Source: Tanypteryx hageni
Lineage: Eukaryota > Arthropoda > Insecta > Odonata > Petaluridae
Assembly: GCA_028673005.1 (NCBI GenBank)
Contig: CM054116.1
Coordinates: 73,979,315 to 74,043,314 of the forward strand
Direction of reading: 5' to 3'
Length of the DNA stretch: 64,000 bases
The position numbers and the translations under genes are program-made. Under the pieces are notes generated by a model that was not told the origin of the DNA, did not search any database, and was given only the letters and a program-made list of their open reading frames with translations. Below are positions 37,178 to 49,900 of the stretch, piece by piece (position 1 is the stretch's first letter; each line of letters starts with the position of its first letter).

Positions 37178-38256
37178 GTCAAATTAGACATTTTAGGGGA
37201 AATAATTCATAAAGTTTTGAGACTTGGCACATTTGTCCGTTAGGACAACCTAACTAACATATCAAAAGTTGCTACGCCTGACGTGTACGCATCGGCCGTT
37301 TTGGCGCCAAAATGGCCGCCGGAGCTCGTCCCGCGACTGGCCTTTCGCGAATAACTCGGAAACGGTCACATCTACGGCGAAACTGTACATAGACAAACTT
37401 GTAGAGAATGAAATTTCCTCCAAGAAAGATACTTTGCATTTGTTTGCTACTGCGGTGGTATAGCAGAAAATGAGCGTTGCTTGCGGAACGACCGGCCAAA
37501 TTAGACTCTTTTTTACGGCTAGGGGAAATAATTCATGGTTTTGAAAGTTGGCACATTTGTTCGTTAGGGCAACCTAACTAACATATAAAATGTTGACAAG
37601 CCTGTCGTGTACGCGTCGGTCGCTATGACGCCAAAATGGCCGCCGGAGCACGTCCCGCTACTGGCGTTTCGTGAATAACTCGGAAACGGTGAAATCTACG
37701 GCGAAACTGTGCGTAGACAAACTTTTAGATAATAAAATCCCCTACAAGAAAGGGTCTTTTCAGGTTTTTTTGCTACTGCGATGGTATAGCAGAAAATGAG
37801 CGTTTGTTTGTGGAACACAGACCGCGCGCTGTCTTAAAATCAAGTGTTGTGAGCTCGTTTCCACATCACCAGCTGTGACAGAGCTCCAGACACGTTTTTT
37901 ATAGTGGTATCCCCTTTAGGCACTAATCCACTGTTTATTTCAATTACTTAACATAAGTAATAACGAGCTCACAACACTTGATTTTAAGACAGCGCGCGGC
38001 CTGTAGGAAATCTCATTCTCTACAAGTTTGTCTATGTATGGTTTTGCCGTAGATTTGACCGTTTCCGAGTTATTCGGGAAAGGCCAGTCGCGGGTCGTGC
38101 TCCGGTGGCCATTTTGGCGCCAAAACGGCCGACACGTACACCTAAGGCATGCCAACTTTTGATATGTTAGTTAGGTTGCCCTAACGAGAAAATGAGCCTA
38201 GTTTCAAAACTTTATGAATTATTTCCCCCAACCGTCAAAAAAGTGTCTAATTTGAC
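37178..38256. mobile_element. compound foldback element with a tandem-duplicated left arm
   Basis: Ends are inverted: gtcaaattagac at 37178 and gtctaatttgac ending at 38256. The left side carries two direct units (about 37178-37495 and 37496-37815, offset ~326 bp) sharing ggggaaataattcat, caacctaactaacatat, ccaaaatggccgccggagc and aataactcggaaacggt. The right side (about 38002-38256) is the inverted counterpart of one unit. An inner inverted repeat (gcgcgctgtcttaaaatcaa, 37824-37859 versus 37962-37999) brackets a 102-bp loop. No transposase coding and no target duplication assigned. Confidence 0.85.
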
Positions 38257-38961
38257 TTGTCTAATATCACGCGCTTGGGATACATCATTTCTCTAAAGCG
38301 TCAGAGCTGTCATCTATTCCCTTAATTACTTCAGTTTTACTGCCACTATGCCATCAACTTGCTGGGTACGGATTAAGTTACACCCACACGTAAACTTTGT
38401 TACGAATTAAAAAAAAATTAATGACTAGATAAAGCCTAAAAGTTCCATTACATGAACTATCACTTTTCGTCTAATCATTGAGAGAGGATGATCCAATAGA
38501 TAGTCAGTTGATAAATTATCATTTCCGTAACTTTGATTAAAATGGCCTGGCAAGCTCCATACCGTTCTTTATCTAACTGGGTTCCCTTTCAGAATTTGCG
38601 TTTTCATGACGTTAAAATTATACCCAGCGAACAAATTTCAATTTTCTCATTGGTCTAATTGTCGAAATTAGTTTTGCATGATAACTAATTATCGATCCTA
38701 CCCACGACAGGTAAAGGTCTCTCCTCCCAAAGTTAGTACCGAAGCGAAAATTAGCGTAAAAGCTAATTGTAAACACGTTTCCCGGAAGAGGCTTTCGTAT
38801 TTATGGCGTAATCTCCGAAACAGTTAACCCCGTGAACAAAAACAAGCTACCTATAATTATATTTACTCTGTGATAAACAATTTAATACACCCGAAATGTG
38901 TTATACGGTTGAAAATTTCTAATAAATTGGTAAAGCATTATTTGTTTTTTTAGCTCCTGAT
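38257..38961 (+). other. mib1 intron, AT-rich unique DNA between two elements
   Basis: No gene seen. A weak CAG|GTAAAG sequence at about 38710 could resemble a recursive splice site but lacks a good pyrimidine tract. Confidence 0.5.
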
Positions 38962-40362
38962 CAGGACATCGAACCGGAACCGAACCGAAACCGAAAAAAA
39001 CGTTATTTTAGCTGGAGTGAAACCGAACCGAAAAAAAGATTTTTCTGAACCCGAACCGAAACCGAAAACCGTTATTTAGTTCCATTTTTCGGTTCGCATA
39101 AAGAGTAGGAGCGAAAGAAGGGTTTTTCCTTTTGCTTTGACATGTCTTTTTTGAATGCCTCACTTTTCCACACCGAATAAGGCAAAGGCTAATGGTTTTC
39201 TTGAGAATACGTACATGCTCCTAAGCCTTTGGAATGATGTATCCTTGTGATAATATTTGCCGGTTCAATGGTGGAATTCTCCATTTTCAATATAGAGAGA
39301 GGGTCAAGGATACGTCCTACTGAGGTTTCCCAGAACCCTGTTAAACGAAGCTAGTGGAAAGGAACTTATTGGTACTTCGAAGAGAGCCGCTAATCGTCTT
39401 GATACCCTACCCCCGAGCCTGCCCCGTGGAGTGTTCAGGGTAAAAATGTTTCACGATTCTTAACTTGGATTTGCGTAAAGTTGGAGGATATTTTCCCCAT
39501 AAACTTCCATCCCTTCTCCATATGCATTGCCCCTTATATTCTTGTAGTCTTTCTCTAAAACTTATCCTGGAAGGATCGCTCCGCAGTAGTGCTTTTGAGG
39601 TATTCTTACTTTTTTTAAATGTTACTGTTTGTACATATTTGTCGTCTTAAGAATATTTAAGTCATTATATATTGTATGGTATGTATTTGTAATATTAACG
39701 TCTAAAGTATTGTATTTAAAAAAATAGTTAAGTAGCTCTTCTTTTAATAACTCTATGAATTACATTCTACATTCAAATGTGAATCAATATTATTGTACCT
39801 GTTCATGTAGGGGCATTGGTACTGTTGGAGGTAAATTGACTATGATAATGAGAGTATCTGCTTATATTGGAATCGGGAATATTGGTATTTTAATATCAAA
39901 TAAATGTTGACTTTTGACAATAAGTACGGTTTTTCATCAAATTAAAGACTTAATATTAATAAGAATTTTAATAGCTTTTATGCGCGCTAAAAAGGAAAAA
40001 AAATGAAATTCCTATAGAACAGTATTAGGCGGAGTCGTATAAAAGGAGGTTTACAAATTGAATAACAAAAAATGGTAAAAAAACGGAATTCATACAATGT
40101 TTTACTCTTCGTTGCATGGTGTTACGTGCGGATATTTATTTTTGTCTTCTTAACCTGCAATGGTGAAGACATATGGTTTAACTAAAAACATTAATTAATA
40201 GAGATTATTTTGGAATTTTCTTGAAATTTTCCCCAAAAAAGTTAAAGTCGGAGCGAAAAAACCGGTTCAATGGTGGTTGCTGGAGCGAAATCGGAACCGA
40301 ACCGAAATGTTTCGCGTAAACCGGAATGAAAACGAGCGAAAAAATTTCGGTTCGATGCCCTG
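38962..40362. mobile_element. 1.4-kb non-autonomous hAT element with AACCGAA subterminal repeats
   Basis: Begins CAGGACATCGAACCGGAACC and ends CGGTTCGATGCCCTG. Flanking 8-mers are ctcctgat (38954-38961) and cttctgat (40363-40370), 7 of 8 identical. Both ends carry clusters of AACCGAA/TTCGGTT repeats (left to about 39100; right from about 40250), the kind of multiple short motifs that hAT transposases bind. The core has no intact transposase; the 61-aa open frame near 39465 has no recognisable domain. Most probably an internally deleted hAT derivative. Confidence 0.85.
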
Positions 40363-40370
40363 CTTCTGAT

Positions 40371-42136
40371 GGGGTACTCCTTAATGTCTGAAGAGAAAGC
40401 TGTGTATTTTTCCTTGAAAACACCCCAGAAATTATTCGTTGTTGTTCAAAAAAAAAAAGGAAATCAATTTAGAGAGAGAGGGGCATAGCGTTCGAGCGAT
40501 TTATCTAATAGCTCAGTCCGGTCACTTAGAATGCGCCCGTCGATGGTGTCGGAACATATCTGTTCACGGTAATACGGAGGCTCGTTTTGATTGGCGTGGA
40601 AGTAATCGGTTGAGAGGCGTCGATGCCGTGCGCGAGGGTTGGGCATACGCATGGGGACAGAAGAGAGAGGGAGAGAGTAAGTGGGGAGGGAGGGAAGAAG
40701 GGAGATAGGAGTGATGGAGAAGAGGGGAGTGGAGGGGACGAATTGAGCAATGGGTTAAATCGGGTTTGGAAGAGGGGGAATAGAAAGGGTGTCGAGGGAA
40801 GCAGAGGGGAGAGTAGAAGAGAGAGAGAGGTGTTTGATTGATACGGGCCTAGTGTGATAGGACGTCCATGGAGGTACCCACAGGGGTTCGCCCTCGCCCT
40901 CCGCCCGCACCGTAACGGCGCAATAGCAGTTTCATTAATGAATGCCATCGCACTGAATGGAATCTTCAATTCGCTGGCGTGTTGCCTCGCTGCTTCGCGA
41001 ACCGGCGGTTTTCGTTTGTTCGGTCGGTCGTATATTTACCTTTTTCGCGAAAGAAGGCCTTCTTTTTTATTTACCTTTCTGCGGAAATGGGACGTGAAAT
41101 TTATTTGCGCGACCCAACGTCTTGTGTTATTGGACTCGTTTTTTATTGCATGAAATTTGGACGAGGTTTCCGTTGGAGAAATGTTTTTAATTCTGATTTT
41201 TTTAATTTAGGAAAATTATCATTTAAATTGGATATTGGAGTGTAATTTGCTAAACCATGCTTTGATACATTTACTTTGCGGTACACATTTTGAAGTTTAA
41301 TGGTGTCTGTGAGAAAGGGCATGCAGTTGTAGGGGTCCGTTAGCAGACGCAGGATAAGAATTTTTGTAGGTTTTGTGTTGGATTTACTTAGAAAAAATCA
41401 ATGCAACTGTCGGTTAGTGGTATATTTTCAACGTATCTAGTCATACCTCAGTTTTAATGCCGTGATTAAGGTCTTATGAAAGGAAATTTTCATGATTGAA
41501 TGTTCCAGTTCACTTTATAGCTTTAATTCAAGAGTTTGATGTTGGTAACTTTCGGAGCCATGAAAAGGTTTAGTATACGATGTATCCGTCTTCAATGGTT
41601 ATTCACTGCTCGTTGGTTATATCGGTGAATTACAAGTGAGAATGGCTATTTTGTTGCTGAAATGCGAGTCTGGTTTACTCCACCGTTTTATGTTTATTGA
41701 AGGCGCTACGTAAATCGTCTTTTAAGTGAAAGATAGTGTAGCTTCTTAAAATCTCTCGTGGTAGTCGATATTTAGCGGAACTTAATAGTTTTTTATGTAT
41801 TCGTTGTCTGAAAATGTGTCCATTGTTCACGTGTGTTTTTGAACTCTATGATCCCATTTCAAAACTTCGTTTATTAGGCGTTCTTTACCAGTGAAGCGGT
41901 ATTAGCTGAACGCCTTATGAGCACGTCTGGTCCTTCCGTCCGTCGTAACTTTCATCTCCTAAACCGCTGGACGGATTTTAATTTAATTACGTACGAGTGA
42001 TATTTATTAAAAATTATCGCCCAATTATGATTTTCAACTGAATCTGTCAATTAGAACTTCCATTTTACATAATTACATCAATAACCTTATACTCGTATCT
42101 CGTTAAATGGCATCCGTCAAGCAACAATGAAATATC
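40371..42136 (+). other. mib1 intron: G/A-rich patch then AT-rich DNA
   Basis: No gene seen. 40640-40850 is G/A-rich, giving basic/Gly-rich pseudo-ORFs. A dispersed module (ccttccgtccgtcgtaac) lies at about 41931. Confidence 0.55.
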
Positions 42137-42560
42137 AAACTTTTATCTACCTAGCTCTTATATGGTCTGTAAGGTATAGATTAAAAAATTATTCTGATAG
42201 AGAACAACATTTATTACAAGAAAGTCCGTGAGGCCACGTAAGTACTAGTTATAGTTTCGGTGATAAAAATTCGAGAAAATCCCGAGCAAAACATCACATA
42301 TTTTGTTTACATCGATCGCTAATATGGTTCTCTCAACAAACAACAATTAAAAATCCATATATTTCTCTCCCATTCTCTTATATAATCTGCGAGGATTAAA
42401 AAATGTATTCGGATAGAGAACAACATTTACTACAAGATGGTCCAGAGATCACATATTTACAACTTATAATTTTGGAGATAAAAATTCGAGAAATTCCCGA
42501 GCAAAACATCGCATATTTTGTTTACATCGATCGCGAAGACGGTTCACTCAGAAAACAACA
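42137..42560 (+). repeat. two-copy tandem duplication, ~215-bp unit
   Basis: Two diverged direct copies, period about 215 bp. Shared blocks include gatagagaacaacattta (42196 and 42412), gataaaaattcgagaaa, and gcaaaacatc (42286 and 42501) followed by tttgtttacatcgatcgc. Divergence is moderate, so the duplication is old. No coding capacity. Confidence 0.85.
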
Positions 42561-45500
42561 ATAAAAAATTAGTGGATTTGCATGAAAATATAACACTCCG
42601 TAGCTGTATTTCTCCATTTTGTGAATCGATATCCTTCGTAGGAATATTTACTGCCTTTATCTGTATCGATGATATTCTTCTTTTGAATAACTTGGAAATA
42701 AAATTTCTCTTAATTTAATTATTAAATGCAAAACATTTATTGCCGCTTTAGTTATTGATAAGCTTTGAAATAACTCTTAATTATTAGCGAATTCCCTGTT
42801 TATAGTTTTCCAACGACTTCAATTTGCCCGTATGCTTTCGTATGACCACTTTGTACCCATATTTTGAATGGCGTTTGTATTTTTCTAACCGAAAAGCATC
42901 CGTATTCTTTAAATCGAGTGTCCGTCGCAAACTGCAATTTCCTTAACCTCGGACGTGTCCATAGGATGTGGATGACGTTATTTGGTTTCCCCATTGGGAC
43001 TGCGCGCTTTGGACCGACACTAACTCAAAAGGTTGTCATCACTCTGTGTCAACATGACGATTGACTCGAGGATCCCTTTCTTGCGAAGTGATCCTTGATT
43101 CAAAGACCCCTTCCTCTTCCCATTCTACTTCTCCCGATTCAGAAGTCCACGTTTGTGTGCCAAGTGGCACTTGACGCGTGTTTGCACTGTCTGATGGGCA
43201 ACCTGTGAATAACTTTTAGCCAGGACCTCCTGAGAGTTCTTTGGTTTCCTTTGACTTAATTTCGTAGCGCCTGTGAAACTTACCTTTAGTACCTTGCAAT
43301 TTAATGAATGACTTTATGGGAGCATTTACCAGATAGTGAGAAGTTTTACGCTAAAAATGAATGTTGTTATGTAGCTATTTCCCTGAGTTTAAATTAAAAG
43401 TTCAAGTCTTAGATTTACTGATTTCAGCAATTAAATTGTTCGAGAAAACTCAAATTTTCCTGCATGGTAATTAGCTATGGCAGTATCTGGACTTAGATTT
43501 TGACTTTCAAATGTATTTTATTTGCCGTGTAATGCATACATTGTATGTATTTTACGAATTGCATACAATCATTCGGTTATTATACAGTAGCCTGTTCACT
43601 GAAAATATCCTGTTATATAGACTTATGGCTTATCCAAGGGTGAATCAGGCGGCAGGTTTTTGCATGTTTTACACAACCATGTGGTAGTTTTTGTTTTTTC
43701 CGTCTGCCAAGAAAGGAATTATTTATCTATTCAAACTAGTTATTATTATTATTACGGACCTCTTACGGGCTCCCATTACTATACAACCATACTAAAAATC
43801 ATTCTACTTTTGCTCAGAAAAGGTCGATTTAAATGAAAAACTTGTACTTTTTAATATATAGTTTTATTTAAATGGAACATGCAAAATGTATCTTTGACGA
43901 TATACAATGGCACATTTCTTTGGTATGCTATAAATAAAGAATGGTAATGTTTCACACATAAATAAAGAAAATAACATGGGTAATGGGAATGCAGTAAAAT
44001 AAAATAATAAAAAAATTGACTCGGGTCGACGGGCTCTCTGAGTCTTAGCCCGCCACACCCCTTCCCCACTGCGGTGAGGGATCTGGCGGCATAATAGTTA
44101 CCCCGTAGCTAGTAAGTATATTAGATAATTATCCATTAAGTTAAAAGGATCTGAGAAAATATTTTCGGGCACGATTACGATTCAGCTGCTTAAGAGGTAT
44201 TCAAATCGTGCATTGGCTACGTTCAACTTGGATAAGTTACACGAATTCAAATCACTTGACCTTTAGAAGAGGAATTTTTTTCAAATTTAAAATTGCTCGC
44301 GGGTGAACGCGTGCCGCAAATGGTATTCTTCTTTCCAGACAAATACTCCTTTCGTGATTCAAAACGTCTTGTGAGTTCGCTTCGGAACCATCCCGTGCTT
44401 CCCTGTTGTTTGCGAGTTGGAGAGAGGGGGAGCGTTCCCCTTTTCATTTTATTCCAAGCGAGAGAAATGCGAGGGTGGGGTAGGTGGAGGGGAGAAAGGA
44501 GGTGGAGGGGAGGGTGGAGGTGGAGGGGGGGTGGAGGGGGGGGGTGGAGGGGAGGGGGATGTGGAGGGGAGGGGGGATGTGGAGGGGAGGGAGAAGGTGG
44601 GGAATGGGGAAGGAAGTGCTTGCCGTGTAATGTTCGGAATTTTGAAAGCCCGATGAAATCGTTCTCTACTTTTGGTCGCGGCATCGATTCGTGTCCTGCT
44701 TGCCACCGTCCTTCCCTAAAAGAGGAGGAGGCGGAACTATCGCTCTCTTACTCCCCCACCCACCGTCCCACCTCCGTGGCACGGCTCCACCCTCTTTTCC
44801 CCTCCAGCCCCTCTCCCACCTCCAGCCCCTCTCCCCCCTCCCTACCATCTCCCCCCCCTCCCGCCCCTCTCCCGTCTTTTTCCCCCTCCCCCTTCCTCCT
44901 CTCTCACCGCTAAATTCAATTCACCTTACCCTTTCGTCTCTCTCTCTCTCCCCCCTTTTTACGTTAAATAAATCCCTTCCACTTCTCCTCTTACTCATCC
45001 CCCCTTTACTCTCAGTAGGCACTTCTAATTTTCAACTCCATGCGCCTAATATACCCTCTCTCCGCCCCTTCCCCCCTTTTACTCACCGTATCCGAGCTTC
45101 AATCCGCTTAACTCAACCTCCAACTCCCTCCTCCTGTTTTATATCAAAACCCGCTTCTGAGCGTCGCGTTCCCTTTATTCATGCCTCGTGCCCGTGTTTT
45201 CGTTCGCGTACCTCGTCGGGCGGCCTTGCCGCTGCTGGACCGCGGTTTTTGTAGAGAGAAGAGGCACGGTTGCGTTATGTTATTTTTTTATTTCCTTTTC
45301 TCATTCGGCCGCCCATCGCAAACTCATTTTCCTAAGTAGCTATGCGCCTAGAAAGAGCCCTTTTAAGCAGACGGGAATGTTCTTCTCGCCACCTTTTCTA
45401 ACTCTTCGTTTTTCCCCTCCCCTTCCTCTCCCTCCTCCCTGTTTTTCGCAACCTCCTCCGCTCCTTTGCCTTTATTTTTTTTACATCCTCCTCTCCTTCC

Positions 45501-46656
45501 CGCCACCCACGCCCGCGACTGGTCGCCTCGCTCTTCTCCCTCCCTCTTCTCCTTAGTCTAGCTCTCCGTTTAGCTGCCGAGAGCGGTGTCTGCATGAGAA
45601 ATGCGGAAGGTGGGGCGCTGGATGGAGAGGGAGAGGGATGGAATGGATTTGGGGAGGGAAAGAAAGTGAGGGAGGTAGGGGGAGAGAGAGCTTTCTCTCT
45701 TCCTCTCTCTCTCTCTGGGTGTGGTGTGTTGTGGAGGAGTCGGGAGGTGGATGGGGTTAGACGTGTCATGTGGCGAGACTAGGGGAGATAGGGGGGGAGG
45801 TAGGTTAAAGGGAGGGAATGAGATGAAATACCAACCTTCCTTCTCCTCGTCTCTCCCTACCTCTTCCTCCCTATGCAATACACCGCACGCCTCCCTCCTA
45901 CAAAACCTCTCATCCCTCCTCGTGCCTCCCTCTCCCTTCCCTCTTTCTCTTCCTCCCTCTCTACTTCATCCCCTTTTGAAAATGACGCATTGACTACTGC
46001 AGAGATGTTTGTGCCGTAGGTGCAGGGAATTCTTCCTCGCTTGTCTCCGTTCGAACCTTTCTCCCTCTCCCTCACTCCCTCTCCGTCTCCTGTGTCTTTC
46101 CATCTCTCTCTTTTCCTGCCGCTTCGATTTTTTTCTCTTTATGTTTCTATGTATTTTATCCTAGCTGGAGGATCCCTCTCGGGTCATCGACCTCGTACCC
46201 TTCCTCTCACTCTGTCTTCTCGTCGTCGCTGCTTCGCCTGTCGGTTATTTCGCCGGTTTCCCTGTACCACGGGCGTCTTCTATGTCTTGTCTTGTCACCT
46301 AACCTCGATCGGATCCTTCGCCGCACCGCGAGATGTTTTCTCCTCTCGGTTCCCCTCTGTTTTTGGACGCGAGAGTAACAAACTTCCTCTTTCTTTTTTT
46401 TTTTAATTCAAAGCTATCGTTTCAGGGGTGCGTGGGTATTGTTTGTATAGTCATTGGTTCTTCCGACGGTAAGCGTCGAATTTTTTGTCTACACGATTCA
46501 CGTGAGTGGTTATATTTTTGTTTGCGTTTGAGGCTTGTTTATCTTTCTTTCGAATGATGGACAGTAAAACCTTGGATATATCGTGATTGTTTCGATAATT
46601 GCTTTGTTAACGATCTTCATCGCGGAATTGCGTTCTAACTCGATATGACATTTCAG
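42561..46656 (+). other. mib1 intron: AT-rich DNA then G-rich and C/T-rich blocks
   Basis: No gene seen. 42.6-43.9 kb is AT-rich. A compact GC-rich patch at about 44020-44095 (gtcgacgggctctctgagtc) in AT-rich DNA may be a repeat remnant. Blocks at 44.4-46.1 kb alternate G/A-rich and C/T-rich strands. Confidence 0.5.
44466..44615 (+). repeat. G-rich minisatellite-like tract
   Basis: Irregular repeats of ggtggagggg and ggaggggaggggg on the + strand, including runs of 7-8 G. On the - strand it encodes Pro/Ser/His-rich nonsense. The spacing of G runs could form G-quadruplexes in the intronic RNA. Confidence 0.9.
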
Positions 46657-46902
46657 CAGACGTACCTGGGAAAATAGCGCCTATGGCAAAGTTTTAGAAA
46701 ACGCTTTTGTTGTGTAGAATATTATCATTTCCTGCGTTTTGTAGAATATATTAGGATTTTATTACATATACTTTTAACATTTGAGTACTAAATTAATACT
46801 TATTTACCGGGAAAAAACATTTTGGCATATTTGAGGGAACGTTTGGCGCCTTATGCAGGCTATGGCAAATGCCACCTTCGCCATACCCCAGTTACGCCAC
46901 TG
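46657..46902. mobile_element. hAT-superfamily MITE with perfect 8-bp TSD
   Basis: Starts CAGACGTACCTGGG and ends CCCCAGTTACGCCACTG, imperfect inverted repeats. Both flanks carry the identical 8-mer catttcag (46649-46656 and 46903-46910). 246 bp, non-coding. Its right end closely resembles those of the MITEs at 12.5 and 22.8 kb, so they probably share a transposase family. Confidence 0.9.
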
Positions 46903-46910
46903 CATTTCAG

Positions 46911-49900
46911 TCATAACTGTTAGAAAATTATATTTATAGACTCCTCTTTTTTTAAAATAGTTATTGGTTTAATCGAACGATTCGGATCATAAAATTAGTA
47001 GTCTGCTGCGTGTTTAATTTACTGTTGTGCTTTTATCTAAGGAGTTGTATTCCTTTACAACCATGTAGTACCTGCGGCAGCACCTTATAAATGGTTTACA
47101 AACTATCGAATTAATTTTACCTCGTACCGATCTTAATGCATTCATTATTCTTAGTGAATAATAATGCCACCCGTATTAATTATCTTATAAGGTATTTTTC
47201 TTTCTTTGCAACATCCTCCTCCTACCCGACTTAATTCCTTGGAAGCATATCTCGTTGCTCATATTACAGTCGCTTCAGAGAATTTGTGGAACAGCTCCTC
47301 GTTTGACAGCAATGTGCCTCGGTATAATGGAGTTGGACGGAAAAGTGAGGTGGGAATAATCCAATATTTAAACGTTGTTAAAATTGCCCTCGGTATTAGA
47401 TGTTAGGCAAAATGAAATTTTGTGGGTTGTCAGAGGAACCTCCGCATCTGGAATCATCCATTTATCTCGTTTAGGAGCGAGTGTTGAGTTTATCTTCATT
47501 GATGGTGCACTGTTAACGTGTCACAATGTGTTCCATTGATCTGTTGCTAATTTGACGCGTAGTTGGAAAAAGGTGTTTCAGATTATCTCACGGTTGAGTC
47601 ACGAGTAATAAATCTATGCGTTTGAAAGCAATGCGAATTGTTTCCCTGCGTTTAAAATAAGACACGCTAATTATTTTATATGCCCGTCCGTCTGTCCGCA
47701 ATCACTCGTTATTTCTCGGTTGATAATCCTGTGGGAATTCACTGTCTTGACTTGCATAAGTTTTTCCGTTTTTACTTTTCGCGTTACACGTTCGTAGGTG
47801 TAATACGCCAAATTTCAGCATGGTTATTAAATTACAATTTTAAGGCTAAAAGTCGCTGATTCTCGGACAGCGGCCTGACATGAGTATCAAATTGTCTTCC
47901 CTTACGAAAATACTACACTCTCTTTCAGTAGTGAGATTAATCCTAGTCTTAGCTTTTTGTTACTCGTTCATTCTTTTTCACATAAATTCATCGAAATGTA
48001 GACTGTGGAATTTTTATTCATAGAGTTAATCATGTCTTGAGCATTTTTAAGTTGTTCTACTAGTTTTTACGTATGTAGGTACTTCGACCACTATCATCTT
48101 AATGTTTGACTTTCAAGTAATATTCAGAACGGTATAATATCAGATGCCTTAATGGATGAATGAAAGCTTTTAGAAGTTCCAGAGATTTTGAATAAAAGCC
48201 AATTTTGTAACCTTGACAAAATAATGGTGAATGATATGCTTTGCTTGTGTTCGATAGACTCACATTTTATCTCTATCAAATTAAGTGCGAAGTACTTGTC
48301 TCATGCTAGTCGCTAGAACTTTTCATGTTTATGCTTTTCCTTGAGACGATATTCCAAGTTCAAGCGCCGAAGTTCTGAGCTCACTTAATCGTGCCTGTCG
48401 GTTGGCTAATTGAAACTAGTAATACAACGCCATCCACGCCCGTGCATCATTTGAACTCGAGTCAGGTAGTCGGCGTAATATTTGGCTTGCTTCGCTTCTT
48501 CTGCCACGGCGGCGCCTCCTACGCCTTCCTGGGAACTTAGTCAGATATTTCGCCACCCCCCACGTTTCAAACTCTTCAAGAATTCCTTCTTTCTCCCTTC
48601 CCCGGCCTTCTTCTCACCCCATTTTCCTCCCTCTCGGGCTAAACCCACCGCTTTCCCGCCCCTCCTCTTCCTCCTCTCTCCCCGCCCTCAACTCCATCCT
48701 CATCCTCCGACTAATCTAAAAGTTTCCTTCACCCGAGCAACCATGCTTCTGTCGAAATTCTTCCCCCCCTTCTCCGCTTCATAAGCTCTCCACCTCTATC
48801 CCTTTCTCTTCGTTTTTCCTTTCCCCACTTCGTCACCTCTCTCCTTTTCCCCTCTTCTCCTCTCCACTTTCCCGTATATCCTTTCCTCAAAATTTTCTCT
48901 CCTTTTCCCTCATTCTTCTCGCAAGCTATATCTCTTTCTCCATCTCCTTCCTGATCCATTTCGTCACTTCCGCCTCTTTCGCGAGCACCCAATCTTTTAA
49001 TGCCCCCATTGCATTCGTTCTTTCTTTGCAGCCGTCGCGAATGCCGCTTCCTTCTCTTTCATTCCCCTTTCTTTCCCTCTTCCTTTTCACCTCTCCGCTG
49101 TACCGCGTCATCTATTTCTGCCATCCTTTCTTTCTTCGCATCCCCTTTTGCCTTCTCTTTCCTTTCGTCCAGAAAAATGGGTTTGTGTGCCCGCGCGCTC
49201 ATTTGCATGTCTCTTCCACCGTCTCATTTATCTCCAGCCTCGGAAGTGGCCCTCGAATACTCGTCTCGCGGTATTGTTTTGTTGGATTTGTCGGGGAGGG
49301 GAAGGGAAAATGGAAAAGAGGGTGAGTGAAAGAAGGTTGCCCCGCAGACTGTTCCTCTTTTCCTTTCTCATTTCTCCTCTTTCCTTATTCTTTCTTCTTA
49401 GAGAGCGATTGATGTGAAACAGTCGAGGGTTTTCTTTTTTTCGGCCCTCGGTAGGTTTTGTGAAATAAGAAGATTTTTTTATCGTTAGGGTTGATGAGGA
49501 GCCCGTCAAGAGCTGCAGGTTCGTTTTTTTATTCCGAGGCGAGAAAGGGATTTACGTGTGTATAGCTCGAGGAATTGTGTCGTTGCGGATGTTCGCGGTT
49601 TCTGTTTAGTATTGCCGTCGCTTTTTTCGCCCTTATGTGGGAAAGACGGTTCTTAGTTATTCCTTTTTTGTTTTCAGTTTTCAAATTTTGTATTTGAGGA
49701 GATGGATTTTTTTCCTTGAGGGTAAATGCGTTTCTATCCGTGTTTAATGTGCGTGTCGCTCTGTGGGTGCTATTGTCGATTTTGGGTTTAATTAGCTGGA
49801 TTATCCTTTTAACGACCAAGGTAACTCCTTTAGCCAAATCGCGTTTAGTCCTTTGTATAATCAACCGTTTAATTCCTATACTTGTGGCCTATGTCATTTA

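Noticed and set aside
38710..38716. CAG|GTAAAG as recursive splice site
   Set aside because: Lacks a pyrimidine tract upstream.
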